A stretch of DNA of 49,502 nucleotides. Source: Paracoccus onchidii. GTDB lineage: Bacteria; Pseudomonadota; Alphaproteobacteria; Rhodobacterales; Rhodobacteraceae. The stretch is taken from positions 1-49,502 of the forward strand of contig NZ_JAQBIE010000027.1 of the NCBI RefSeq assembly GCF_028294535.1, read 5' to 3'. This document shows positions 17,432 to 24,877 of this stretch, piece by piece. How positions within the stretch are numbered: the first letter of the stretch is position 1; the number at the start of each line of letters is the position of its first letter. The notes beneath the pieces were generated by a model. The model was given only the letters and a program-made list of their open reading frames with translations, did no database searches and had not been told where the DNA came from. Position numbers and translations under genes: made by a program.

Positions 17432-17851
17432 TCAGTCGAGCGGATCGGCGGTGGTATAGTGCAGGATGACCGGGATCACCGCCGCCTTCAGGCTCGCCGC
17501 GCCCTCGACGGGAAGATCGACCGGACGCGGCGCTTCCGCCTCGACCCAGTCGCAGAGACCTCCGAGCGTCCGGTCGGCGGCGAGCACCGCGCCGACGCTG
17601 GCGCAGACGGTGTCGAAGGTCGCATCACGGTCGACACCCTGAACGACTGCCTCGATCTCGGCGCGGTGCTGGTAGTGATATTGGAGCGGAGAGAGCGTCA
17701 CCTCGGGTTCGCCCGGGTCGCCATCGCGCAGGATCAGCAGGCCGCCGGCCGGCACGCGCTCGGGCAGGACGTCGCCGCGCAGGGCAGTGGCGGGCAGCGA
17801 AGAAAGGCACGCGTGCAGTGCGGTCAGGATGGTTTCGCGGAGGGTAGGCAT
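17432..17851 (-). CDS. Tail terminator / minor tail protein (gpU-like)
   Basis: ATG 17851 is chosen because AGGA lies a few bases upstream; the frame is open to 17890 without a better start. The 139-aa protein (MPTLRETILTALHACLSSL ... VIPVILHYTTADPLD) resembles proteins often mislabelled 'acyl-CoA transferase' in Rhodobacteraceae prophages. These occupy the tail-terminator slot before the tube gene. It is the last tail gene before the inserted QueC cassette. Confidence 0.62.
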   Translation of the reverse strand: MPTLRETILTALHACLSSLPATALRGDVLPERVPAGGLLILRDGDPGEPEVTLSPLQYHYQHRAEIEAVVQGVDRDATFDTVCASVGAVLAADRTLGGLCDWVEAEAPRPVDLPVEGAASLKAAVIPVILHYTTADPLD

Positions 17852-17902
17852 CTGAGTTCCTAGGGACGCGAGGCGTCGGACCCTCACCAAGAAGTCCGCA
17901 TG

Positions 17903-18607
17903 CTACGCGAATTCGAACGAAAGCTGGCGGGCTGATTTTTCAGATTGATACAGCCAAATGCCTGCGTCGAATTCTCGCCGAGATATCGATAGCAGGTCAG
18001 CTGCGTAGCTGAAAACGTCGCGCAGATAGTCGTAACTGGTGTCTTCAAGACCTGCGCATTCAGCGAAGCCTCTGATGTGACGGTCAACGGCGATGCAATC
18101 GGCGCCAACAAGGCAAGCCATGTAATCGACAGTCTTAGGCCCGACGCCCCTCACGTTCCTGATTTGCGCGCGGAAAGCACTGTCTTGAAGTGCTCGGCTT
18201 AGCTCGGCTGTGCTGTCAATTTTCTCTTCGGCCACGAAATCGACCAAGGCATCGAAGCGCGAAACTTTCTCGCTATGTTCCCACTGCAGAAACTTGACGC
18301 TGCCCTCGCGGTCGACCACGTCGATCAGAGCCGTTAGGGTTGCTGCTTGCGGAAATAGGCGCAGGATTGAGGCAATGCGTGGGCGCACTACTTTAGCATA
18401 GTTCAAACCTGCCTGGAGAACGGAGTCAGCTAGCACCGCGCCCATGTGATGGTAGACTGGCCTACAGGAAGCACGAGATTCCAAAACCCCAGAGCGAACA
18501 GCGTGGTCTGCGATGCAACGCGCGGCGTGAAGCGCATCCATGGTGTTCTGCTTTTCTGCCATTTGCACACGTATCCACTCAGGTGATTCCTGCCTCAGCC
18601 AAGGCAT
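17903..18607 (-). CDS. HhH-GPD/OGG-type DNA glycosylase-like protein (QueC cassette gene 4)
   Basis: The 234-aa protein has a helix-hairpin-helix NVRGVGPKTVDYMACLVG followed by CIAVDRHIRGF. This aligns with the Nth/OGG core (GVGxK ... VDxH), so both the lyase Lys and the catalytic Asp are kept. No Fe-S cluster cysteines are present at the C-terminus. OGG-like proteins occur with QueC-like proteins in type IV CBASS operons, which makes the pairing meaningful. Substrate is unknown; it could excise or bind a deazaguanine-type base. Start: ATG 18607 has AGAGAGG four bases upstream and overlaps the queC-like stop by 29 bp; ATG 18562 is an alternative. Composition is AT-richer than the flanking phage genes. 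Confidence 0.7.
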   Translation of the reverse strand: MPWLRQESPEWIRVQMAEKQNTMDALHAARCIADHAVRSGVLESRASCRPVYHHMGAVLADSVLQAGLNYAKVVRPRIASILRLFPQAATLTALIDVVDREGSVKFLQWEHSEKVSRFDALVDFVAEEKIDSTAELSRALQDSAFRAQIRNVRGVGPKTVDYMACLVGADCIAVDRHIRGFAECAGLEDTSYDYLRDVFSYAADLLSISRREFDAGIWLYQSEKSARQLSFEFA

Positions 18608-19199
18608 TCAGCCTCTCTACGCAGTTGGGGCAAGCCCCGCAAGGAAACGAACTGCATGCCTGGCATGAGAAGGTGCGGCCGATGGGGACATCGAGCTCAA
18701 GTGCCAGCCGCACAACATCGGTCTTCGACATTTCGCGCAAGGGCGAATGAAACCGAACAGCGCCGACGTCCTTCGAAAGCTCTTCGAGACCGTTCATGAA
18801 GGCAGCGCTGCAGTCGATCTCCTTGGCATGGTTGCTGTTGATGAAGCCCGAATAGACATTCATGATCTTCAGAGTCTGTGCGCGAGCGGCCGCGACGGAA
18901 AAAAACAGCATTGTGCGGTATGGAATGTACAGATCGTCATCGGTGATTCTTTCGTTCCAGAGGTCGGCCTCCACAATCATGCGTGACGGCGAACCCCTGA
19001 AAATATCCGATATGTCCAAGCGTTCGGGTGGCAGGGAAGTCGGCGGTAGAACGGAGAGAACTTTTCCCCATTCCGTCTCTGCACAGTGCTGACCGTAATC
19101 GAAGAAAACGGGGTGCACATCAACACCTTCACGGACCAGCATGTGGCATACCGTTGTTGAATCGAGGCCGCCAGAGACCATGACAAGCGCTTGTCTCAT
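18579..19199 (-). CDS. QueC-like 7-deazaguanine synthetase (QueC cassette gene 3)
   Basis: The PP-loop ATP pyrophosphatase motif SGGLDST is at residues 9-15. The C-terminus holds the QueC zinc-site pattern SC-x8-CGACPNC with VER after it. YIPYRTMLFFSVAAARA is also typical. Classical QueC converts 7-carboxy-7-deazaguanine to preQ0 using ATP and ammonia. At 206 aa it is shorter than housekeeping QueC. No queD, queE or folE lies nearby, so the substrate would come from the host. QueC homologues occur in the Qat and type IV CBASS defence systems, where attachment of a deazaguanine to a protein N-terminus has been proposed. Its ATG overlaps the kinase-fusion stop by 4 bp. Confidence 0.88.
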   Translation of the reverse strand: MRQALVMVSGGLDSTTVCHMLVREGVDVHPVFFDYGQHCAETEWGKVLSVLPPTSLPPERLDISDIFRGSPSRMIVEADLWNERITDDDLYIPYRTMLFFSVAAARAQTLKIMNVYSGFINSNHAKEIDCSAAFMNGLEELSKDVGAVRFHSPLREMSKTDVVRLALELDVPIGRTFSCQACSSFPCGACPNCVERLNALAEAGIT

Positions 19200-20524
19200 T
19201 TCTTGGATCTCAGGCTGGACATGGCCTCGAACAGCCCGTTCAGGCAGGCATCGAGACTGTTCGAATAAACTGTGCTACCTGCGATCACCATGGTGTTGGC
19301 GTTTTCGTTAAGCGGATCATAGGTAATGACAGGTTTTCCGGCCGCGAGGGCCAGCCCGATCTCCACCAGCGTGCCAGGGTCGCGGCCTTGAGGCAGCGCG
19401 AATACTATTTCGCACTCACTAAGGAGTCGGAGATCCCCAAGATAGGCGGCGCGCATTTCGTGCATTTGGCTCTGCGGCTTTAGTTCGCCGTTCTCTTGCA
19501 CGGGACGTCTGACGTTGAAGTTGTGATAGCCCAGAGCATCCAGCGCTTCTTCAAGATGGGTGCGGTCAATGTATGTGAAGTCCGGTGCGGCAAAGTAAAT
19601 CTGGAAGGTTGGCCGCACATGCCATGGTAGGACTGTCCCGCCCAGCTCCCGCATTTGAGCGACGCTGACCGCGAGGCTTCGCTGAACATCCCTTTTGAAG
19701 TCATCGGGATAGGTTGTCTGAGCGTAGCATGTTGCGGCGCGTGCAGCTTTCCAAGCAGCGTCGAAAACGTCAGCACCGAGCAACGATACGAACACTGCGG
19801 AATAGACGTCGCCAACTCCAACCGAGTTCACTGTACCGCCGAGAAGTGCCGGCACTTCATCTGTTTGGCCGCTGGCAAGGTCAATCACCCTGCTGCCGCC
19901 ACGATTTTCCTTGAGCAGCACAGCGCTTGGCGACAATTCGCTGAGCTCGAGGGTAAGCGCCGATAAGTCGTCCGACGCCTTCTCTAGAAACAACTCAGAC
20001 GAGGTTGATGTAATGAGCGCAGCCAGACGGCCTCGAAACGCTGATAGCGCCTGCAAATCCGCTAGATCGTACGCGATGTCAAAACTAATCCGTGCTTTGC
20101 CGCCTAAAAGGGCTGCCAAGTCGGTGAGATCAAATCTGCCGGGAAAAATAAGGCAGGAGGCGAAGTTTCCGAGCTTGGAAGAATCGTCCCGATATCTTAC
20201 GGATTTCTCGTCTCTCAATATGTCTTGATAGGCTTGATCGGCTAGTTCGGTCGGGTCGCCGATTGCCATGAGGTTTGGCGCGCCGCTGACCTCGGCCAGC
20301 CAAATAAATTCCGCACATCCCAAGCTTTCAAGATATGCTCGTGCCTGATCGACCAGATATGCTGGGCAGACAGCCGCCACAGCAAACCTCGCGTCTATCG
20401 CCCAGAGCCCCCGGGCCGCATGGACTATTCCGCCAAGCCGCAACTTACTTTGAGAATTTGGCGATGGTAGCGTAAAATCTACGTAGACTTCGCCGATGAG
20501 CAATAGACCGCGATCAGCGCTCAT
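19196..20524 (-). CDS. PfkB-type kinase fused to nucleoside 2-deoxyribosyltransferase (QueC cassette gene 2)
   Basis: Residues 1 to about 290 form a PfkB/ribokinase-like domain. It begins LLLIGEVYVDFTLPS, has a Gly-rich LGGIVHAARGLWAI, and the second PfkB signature appears as NSVGVGDVYSAVF with the catalytic Asp. Residues about 310-442 match nucleoside 2-deoxyribosyltransferases: FQIYFAAPDFT, then CEIVFALPQGRDPGTLVEIGLALAAGKPVITY with its catalytic Glu (quoted here as CEIVFALPQGRDPG and TLVEIGLALAAGKPVI). Deoxyribosyltransferases swap bases on deoxynucleosides and the kinase could phosphorylate the product. The fusion suggests synthesis of an unusual (deoxy)nucleotide. Stop and start overlap neighbours as ATGA on both sides, implying fixed stoichiometry. 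Confidence 0.82.
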   Translation of the reverse strand: MSADRGLLLIGEVYVDFTLPSPNSQSKLRLGGIVHAARGLWAIDARFAVAAVCPAYLVDQARAYLESLGCAEFIWLAEVSGAPNLMAIGDPTELADQAYQDILRDEKSVRYRDDSSKLGNFASCLIFPGRFDLTDLAALLGGKARISFDIAYDLADLQALSAFRGRLAALITSTSSELFLEKASDDLSALTLELSELSPSAVLLKENRGGSRVIDLASGQTDEVPALLGGTVNSVGVGDVYSAVFVSLLGADVFDAAWKAARAATCYAQTTYPDDFKRDVQRSLAVSVAQMRELGGTVLPWHVRPTFQIYFAAPDFTYIDRTHLEEALDALGYHNFNVRRPVQENGELKPQSQMHEMRAAYLGDLRLLSECEIVFALPQGRDPGTLVEIGLALAAGKPVITYDPLNENANTMVIAGSTVYSNSLDACLNGLFEAMSSLRSKK

Positions 20525-20904
20525 GGAGCGGTGGGGGCGAAGTCTGCGCTGACCGATGCGACCGGTGAAGACGCTGATGCGTTGACGCGGCCGGTATAGC
20601 TGAAGCCTGCGGCGATACAGTCCGCAAGATAGTTGAGTCGAGTGGGTAGCGCCCCCACCTTCTGGCCCGATGCATCGACGGCGAACAATCTGCCATGCTG
20701 TTCGATTGATAGGGCTGTGCCCGTGACAGGAACGTCACCGTTGGTTCTAAAATACTCGCATTGCTCTACTTCTTCCAGATTGCTGGAAAATGCGCGGGCG
20801 CAACGATCTTCGCCACTTGCACCGCCACCACCAGCCCCTTGCCCATCCGTTTTGGGGCGAGAGCCCGGGTAATCCGAGAAGCTGCCGGAGCCTGTGCTAC
20901 CCAT
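20521..20904 (-). CDS. Small protein with MGSTGSGSFSDYPG N-terminus (QueC cassette gene 1)
   Basis: The 127-aa product has a Gly/Ser-rich N-terminal tail (MGSTGSGSFSDYPGS) and a second Gly-rich stretch (GQGAGGGGASGED). A compact domain follows, with DRCARAF, LEEVEQCEYF, GRLFAVDASG and LPTRLNYLADCI. Met removal would expose Gly. It is first in the cassette with GAGG seven bases before the ATG, and its stop overlaps the next start as ATGA. I know no function. The flexible Gly-first tail next to a QueC-like gene makes it a candidate target for N-terminal deazaguanine attachment, by analogy with QatB or a type IV CBASS cyclase; this is inference. Confidence 0.62.
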   Translation of the reverse strand: MGSTGSGSFSDYPGSRPKTDGQGAGGGGASGEDRCARAFSSNLEEVEQCEYFRTNGDVPVTGTALSIEQHGRLFAVDASGQKVGALPTRLNYLADCIAAGFSYTGRVNASASSPVASVSADFAPTAP

Positions 20905-21044
20905 CCTAAAACCTCAAATCAACATACTGTGGTGAATTGATGGTCGTGCAGAATATCTGCGGTTGCAAGCAATTTGTTGGGGCATTTTGGAACTGGGTAA
21001 CAGCTGGAAGTGCTGATAGCGACACAAGTCGTTGAATTTTCTTT

Positions 21045-21671
21045 TCATCGCCCCTCGACCCACTTCCCCACAATCCTCCTAGGCACCGCATCCGCCGCCC
21101 TTTCCGCATCCTGCCCCAGATCCAGCCTTTTGGGCAGCCTGACCTGCGGCACCAGCAGGAAGATCGGCACCGTGGTGCGCCCGCGTCCGGTTTTGGAACG
21201 TGACGCCACCGCATGGCCCTTGGTGTTCAGCCGCCCTTCGGCCACCAGCAGGCTTGGTCCGCGCCTGCGATAGACGAAGCGCAGCCGCAGCCCGGTGCGC
21301 CTTTCCCATTCGCCGGGCGTGATGCGCCCGCCGCGCAGGGATTTTCCGGCAGCCTCGGTGGGAATGGCCAGCCAGAACCCGTCGCGGGAGCGGATCAGCG
21401 GCCCGGCATTATGGGCACCGACAATCACCGGCGCCTTGGACCACACCAGCGCGGTGGCGTTCAGGCTCTCGCCCGCCTTGGGATAGGTGGCGTTGCGGAT
21501 CAAATTCGCCAGCCGCCGTCCCAATCCTGCGCCGGTGATCTGCCCGCGCCATGCGGTCTTGAGGCCCATACCCGCCTCGCGCATGGCACAGGTCACGGCC
21601 TTTTCGCCTGCCCTGATCTCGGCCCGCATCATGGCGACGAGATCGGGATCGATGTCGAGCTTCAGCTTCAT
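21045..21671 (-). CDS. DUF6441 / HK97 gp10-like neck protein
   Basis: The 208-aa protein (MKLKLDIDPDLVAMMRAEI, GMGLKTAWRGQITGAGLG, GFWLAIPTEAAGK) resembles DUF6441, a family filling the head-tail completion (HK97 gp10) slot. Its start overlaps the stop of the preceding head-tail joining gene by 4 bp. It is the last head/neck gene before the QueC cassette; the 140 bp between them (20905-21044) hold no gene and probably the cassette promoter. Confidence 0.68.
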   Translation of the reverse strand: MKLKLDIDPDLVAMMRAEIRAGEKAVTCAMREAGMGLKTAWRGQITGAGLGRRLANLIRNATYPKAGESLNATALVWSKAPVIVGAHNAGPLIRSRDGFWLAIPTEAAGKSLRGGRITPGEWERRTGLRLRFVYRRRGPSLLVAEGRLNTKGHAVASRSKTGRGRTTVPIFLLVPQVRLPKRLDLGQDAERAADAVPRRIVGKWVEGR

Positions 21672-21982
21672 GCAGGCACCAGTTCTACCGTCCAGATCAG
21701 CCGGTCGCGGTCGCGGATCGGCTCGCCCTGGATGGCGAAGCTGTCCGCGCCGATGACGATCAGATCGCTGGGCCGGGGATCGGGGAGATCGCTGACCCGG
21801 ATATCGGCGGTCAGGGTTTCCGAAAGAATCCGCGCCGATCCGAACTCGGTGATCCGGTCCGGCGCGCGGCGGATCAGGCGGATCGGGCGTTCCTCCGATG
21901 TGCCACTCGCAATCCAGACGGCAGATACCGACATGTCGGGATGCGCGAAGATGCGATCCATGGCGGCGGCAAACGCGTTCAT
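21668..21982 (-). CDS. Head-tail joining protein
   Basis: This 104-aa protein (MNAFAAAMDRIFAHPDMSV ... LIVIGADSFAIQGEPIRD) fits the small phage head-tail joining/attachment family (lambda gpFII-like) by size, beta-rich sequence and place right after the capsid gene. It overlaps the capsid stop by 1 bp and the next gene by 4 bp. Confidence 0.68.
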   Translation of the reverse strand: MNAFAAAMDRIFAHPDMSVSAVWIASGTSEERPIRLIRRAPDRITEFGSARILSETLTADIRVSDLPDPRPSDLIVIGADSFAIQGEPIRDRDRLIWTVELVPA

Positions 21983-23004
21983 CAGTTCGAGCTGTGCAGC
22001 CGGATGGCGAGACGCGGGCGCTTGTTCACCGGCAGGATCGAGGCCTCGGTCATCAGGTCGATCCAGCGGCCCTTGGGGTCGAGATGCTGGCGGGCATAGA
22101 GCGGCAGACCGATGGTATTGGCGGTCTCCAGCAGGTTTGCCGAACCGCCATAGGTGGTAAACGTGTCCATGGTGCCGGTCGGGAAGGCGATGCCCTCGTT
22201 CGCCGGGACCAGCCGTTCCGATGCCTTGGTCGAGAGGGTGACCGCGCCCGCATATTCCTCGAAGAGGATGCCCGCGAAGGGGAAGTTGCGCCGCACATCC
22301 TGCCGCAGCGGCTGGGCGCCGGTCGCGGCATAGAACTTGTAGGCCTCTTCGGTCTTCGGGTGCGAGATCAGCTTGTCGAAGAATTCGCGGCTGACCAGGG
22401 CATGGACGCCCGACATGCTTTCGCCCAGCAGATTGTCCTCGACGGCGCGCAGCACCTCGCGGACCTTGCCCTGAATGTTGGTACCAGCGGTGCCCAGCAC
22501 GAAATCGACGCTGATCTGCGCGATGCCGAATTCGGTGAAGTAATTGTAGAGCGTGGTGCCCGCCCCATCCTTCACGATGCCGCGCAGCGCGTTCATCTCC
22601 ATATATTCGCGGGTCTGGGCATGCTTGCGGCGCATCAGGGTCAGTTTGCGGGTCATCACCGCGACCAGCGGATCGGCCTCGTCCCCGGCACCGACCGCCG
22701 GCACACCCTGAATATCGGCGGGCAGGATCACATCGTCATGAGGGATCCAGGGCAGCGCAAAGCTGCGCATGGCGCGGCCCTCGCGGGAACCGACGGTGGC
22801 CGGACCGCCCAAGGGGACCGAGGGCAGGAGGTTCAGCACGCCCTCGATCTGTTCGATGATGACGCTGCGCTGGGAGACGCCCTCGAAGCGGAAGAGGCCC
22901 AGTTCTCCGAGGCGAGTATAGAGGTTCGGCAGGATGTTGATGGCCTGAGTCATCTCGGCCAGCGAATAACCGCCGGCATCGAAGGGATTGCGGATGATGG
23001 TCAT
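21982..23004 (-). CDS. Major capsid protein (lambda gpE family)
   Basis: The 340-aa protein begins MTIIRNPFDAGGYSLAEMTQ and contains LGELGLFRFEGVSQRSVIIE and HARTREY-like HAQTREYMEMNALRGIV, matching the phage_cap_E family. The length is that of gpE. It would form the icosahedral shell, stabilised by the gpD-like protein encoded just upstream. Confidence 0.92.
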   Translation of the reverse strand: MTIIRNPFDAGGYSLAEMTQAINILPNLYTRLGELGLFRFEGVSQRSVIIEQIEGVLNLLPSVPLGGPATVGSREGRAMRSFALPWIPHDDVILPADIQGVPAVGAGDEADPLVAVMTRKLTLMRRKHAQTREYMEMNALRGIVKDGAGTTLYNYFTEFGIAQISVDFVLGTAGTNIQGKVREVLRAVEDNLLGESMSGVHALVSREFFDKLISHPKTEEAYKFYAATGAQPLRQDVRRNFPFAGILFEEYAGAVTLSTKASERLVPANEGIAFPTGTMDTFTTYGGSANLLETANTIGLPLYARQHLDPKGRWIDLMTEASILPVNKRPRLAIRLHSSN

Positions 23005-23051
23005 GGGGAAACCTTGTCGGGAAGGAGGGGAAGAGGTGTCGCAGCCGCCGG

Positions 23052-23432
23052 TCAGGCGCTGTCTCGGATGACGATGCCCAGCGCGGTCAGTTCCGCATGT
23101 TTGGCTGCGATCTTGGCCGCATCATCGACGCTGCCATCGTAGAAAAGGGCGTCGCGTGACACGATCGCCGGGCCACGGGCCAGAAGGATGCCGGTCGCCT
23201 CGGAGAGACGCGTATCGACCGGATAGAGCAGAATGCCGACAGCCACCTCGGCGCCATCGCTGCCGCCATGGCTGGCGAAGGTGTATCTGCCGCTGGTGGT
23301 GATGCGGCCCAGAACGGCGCCTGCCGGGTATTCGGTGCCCGCGGCGAGGGTGACGGTCTCGCGGGTATAGTTGGGGTTCAGCTCATATTTGAGTGCATCG
23401 CCCATCGAGGGCGGTTGGGTCAGAACGGGCAT
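23052..23432 (-). CDS. Head decoration protein (lambda gpD family)
   Basis: The 126-aa protein has EYPAGAVLGRITTSGRYTF and an acidic, beta-rich body typical of gpD-like trimers that cement the expanded capsid. It lies between the protease-scaffold and capsid genes as in lambda. Confidence 0.88.
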   Translation of the reverse strand: MPVLTQPPSMGDALKYELNPNYTRETVTLAAGTEYPAGAVLGRITTSGRYTFASHGGSDGAEVAVGILLYPVDTRLSEATGILLARGPAIVSRDALFYDGSVDDAAKIAAKHAELTALGIVIRDSA

Positions 23433-23458
23433 CTTGGTCTCCTGAAGGTGTCAGGCGA

Positions 23459-23896
23459 TCAGCGCGCGGCGCTGTCGGCGGATTTGCGGGCAGCGGCCAC
23501 GAGCGGGCTCGGCTTGTTGGTGGGCCCGGGCGCACTGGCGAGAATGCCGCTGGCGTCGCTCTTGGCGGCGAGGCTGTCGAGGATCTGGCCGCGCAGGGCA
23601 TCGGGGCTTACTCCGCGCCTTACCGCATCGGCCGCGTCCAGGGTGACACCCAGCTTTGCCGCCTGGGCGCAGATCGAGGCCACTTCGGCGGCCTCGGCGC
23701 GGATGGCATCGGCGGTGGCATCGCTCGGCGCTGCGGCTGCGGGCGCGGACGGTTCAACCGCTGGCGCCGATGCTTCTGCCGGTTGCTGCGCCGTCGGCGT
23801 GGTGGGTTGCGGCGGTGTGGCGGTTGCACCGGGTGCTGCGGCTTTCGGGTTTTGCTGGGCCGGTGTCTGGGCATCGGCATCCGTCTGATCGCTCAT
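23459..23896 (-). CDS. Capsid scaffold from internal start (lambda Nu3-like)
   Basis: Within the protease gene an in-frame ATG at 23896 (M328, MSDQTDADAQTPAQQ) has AGGAG at 23907-23903, six bases upstream. That is the best ribosome binding site in this region. The 145-aa product would be the Pro/Ala-rich, helical scaffold alone, as Nu3 is made from inside lambda C. Position and signal are seen; function is by analogy. Confidence 0.65.
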   Translation of the reverse strand: MSDQTDADAQTPAQQNPKAAAPGATATPPQPTTPTAQQPAEASAPAVEPSAPAAAAPSDATADAIRAEAAEVASICAQAAKLGVTLDAADAVRRGVSPDALRGQILDSLAAKSDASGILASAPGPTNKPSPLVAAARKSADSAAR

Positions 23897-24877
23897 GATC
23901 ATCTCCTGCTTGGGATGGGGTGGTAAAAGGGTCTGGCGCGGCGGCGTCCGTCCGACCGATAGAACCGGGCGGTCGAGGCTGTCGGCAAAGGCGCGGAAGG
24001 CGGCACGGGGATCGGCGACGGTATCGGCCAGACCGGCCTCGACGGCTGCCGGGCCCCGGAAGATCGCGGCTTCGGTGGCGAGCGCCGCGTCTCTGGTCAT
24101 CCTGGCACCGCGCCCCGCCGCCACCGTTTCGGCGAAGAGGATCCTCAGATCCTCCAACTCGGCCTGCAGCCGGTCGCGAATGCCTTCCGGCAGGGCGGCA
24201 TAGGGATTACCATCGGCTTTCTGCGCCCCGGCGTGGATCAGCGTCACCGCGACGCCCTTCTGCGCCAGCATGCCGGACATGTCGGTATGCATGGTGATCA
24301 CCCCGATGCTGCCCGCCGCGCCGGTTCGGGGCAGGGTGATGCGATCTGCCTGCGAGGCCAGCGCGTAACCGGCCGAAAGCGCATGTTCCGCCAAGAAGGC
24401 ATGAACCGGCTTTGCATCCCGCGCGGCGCGGATGCGGTCGGCGAGATCGAAGGCCCCGGCCACCTCGCCGCCAAAGCTGTCGATTTCGAGCGCGATGCCA
24501 CGAATGGCGTCGTCAGAAACCGCCGCGTCGATCTGGGCGCCGAGGCCTTCATACGAAGTCAGGCCAGAGCTCTGGCCGATCCAGGCGCCGCGATGGACGA
24601 GTGTGCCCGCGATGGCGATGACGGCAACACCGTCGATCACCGGAAACGGCGCATCGGTGTATTCACCATGACGTCCGACCAGATCGCCGCCGATCAGCGA
24701 GGCATGGGTGGTTTGCCGTGCGGCGATCAGCTCCGGTTCTGCGACCGTCATGCCGTCAAAGCGAATTTCCTGCCCGGTGATCCGGGGTCCGAGACCCGAC
24801 AGAAAGGCCAGCGCCTTGGCGGGGGCGATCATCAGCGGCGTGTCGAAGGCGCGCTGGGCGATCTGGGCGTGATGCAT
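23459..24877 (-). CDS. Prohead protease, S49/SppA family, with C-terminal scaffold (lambda gpC-like)
   Basis: Residues 1 to about 320 are an S49 peptidase: VAIAGTLVHRGAW, IRGIALEIDSFGGEVAGAF, nucleophile region AEHALSAGYALAS and GSIGVITMHTDMSG. From about 328 the sequence becomes a Pro/Ala/Gln-rich linker and a helical scaffold tail. It processes scaffold and perhaps portal during prohead maturation. The ATG overlaps the portal stop. An internal start at 23896 probably makes the scaffold alone. Confidence 0.9.
   Translation of the reverse strand: MHHAQIAQRAFDTPLMIAPAKALAFLSGLGPRITGQEIRFDGMTVAEPELIAARQTTHASLIGGDLVGRHGEYTDAPFPVIDGVAVIAIAGTLVHRGAWIGQSSGLTSYEGLGAQIDAAVSDDAIRGIALEIDSFGGEVAGAFDLADRIRAARDAKPVHAFLAEHALSAGYALASQADRITLPRTGAAGSIGVITMHTDMSGMLAQKGVAVTLIHAGAQKADGNPYAALPEGIRDRLQAELEDLRILFAETVAAGRGARMTRDAALATEAAIFRGPAAVEAGLADTVADPRAAFRAFADSLDRPVLSVGRTPPRQTLLPPHPKQEMIMSDQTDADAQTPAQQNPKAAAPGATATPPQPTTPTAQQPAEASAPAVEPSAPAAAAPSDATADAIRAEAAEVASICAQAAKLGVTLDAADAVRRGVSPDALRGQILDSLAAKSDASGILASAPGPTNKPSPLVAAARKSADSAAR

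Noticed and set aside
17432..17851. Acyl-CoA transferase
   Set aside because: That label is sometimes given to this phage family, but length and position fit a tail terminator and no CoA-transferase motif is visible.
18579..19199. Ordinary queuosine or DNA-7-deazaguanine pathway
   Set aside because: No queD, queE, folE, TGT or DpdA-like gene lies in the window, and the neighbours are a deoxyribosyltransferase fusion and a glycosylase.
17903..20904. Calling the cassette type IV CBASS or Qat
   Set aside because: No CD-NTase, TGT-like, effector, QatA ATPase or QatD TatD-nuclease gene is present; only QueC-like and OGG-like members are shared.
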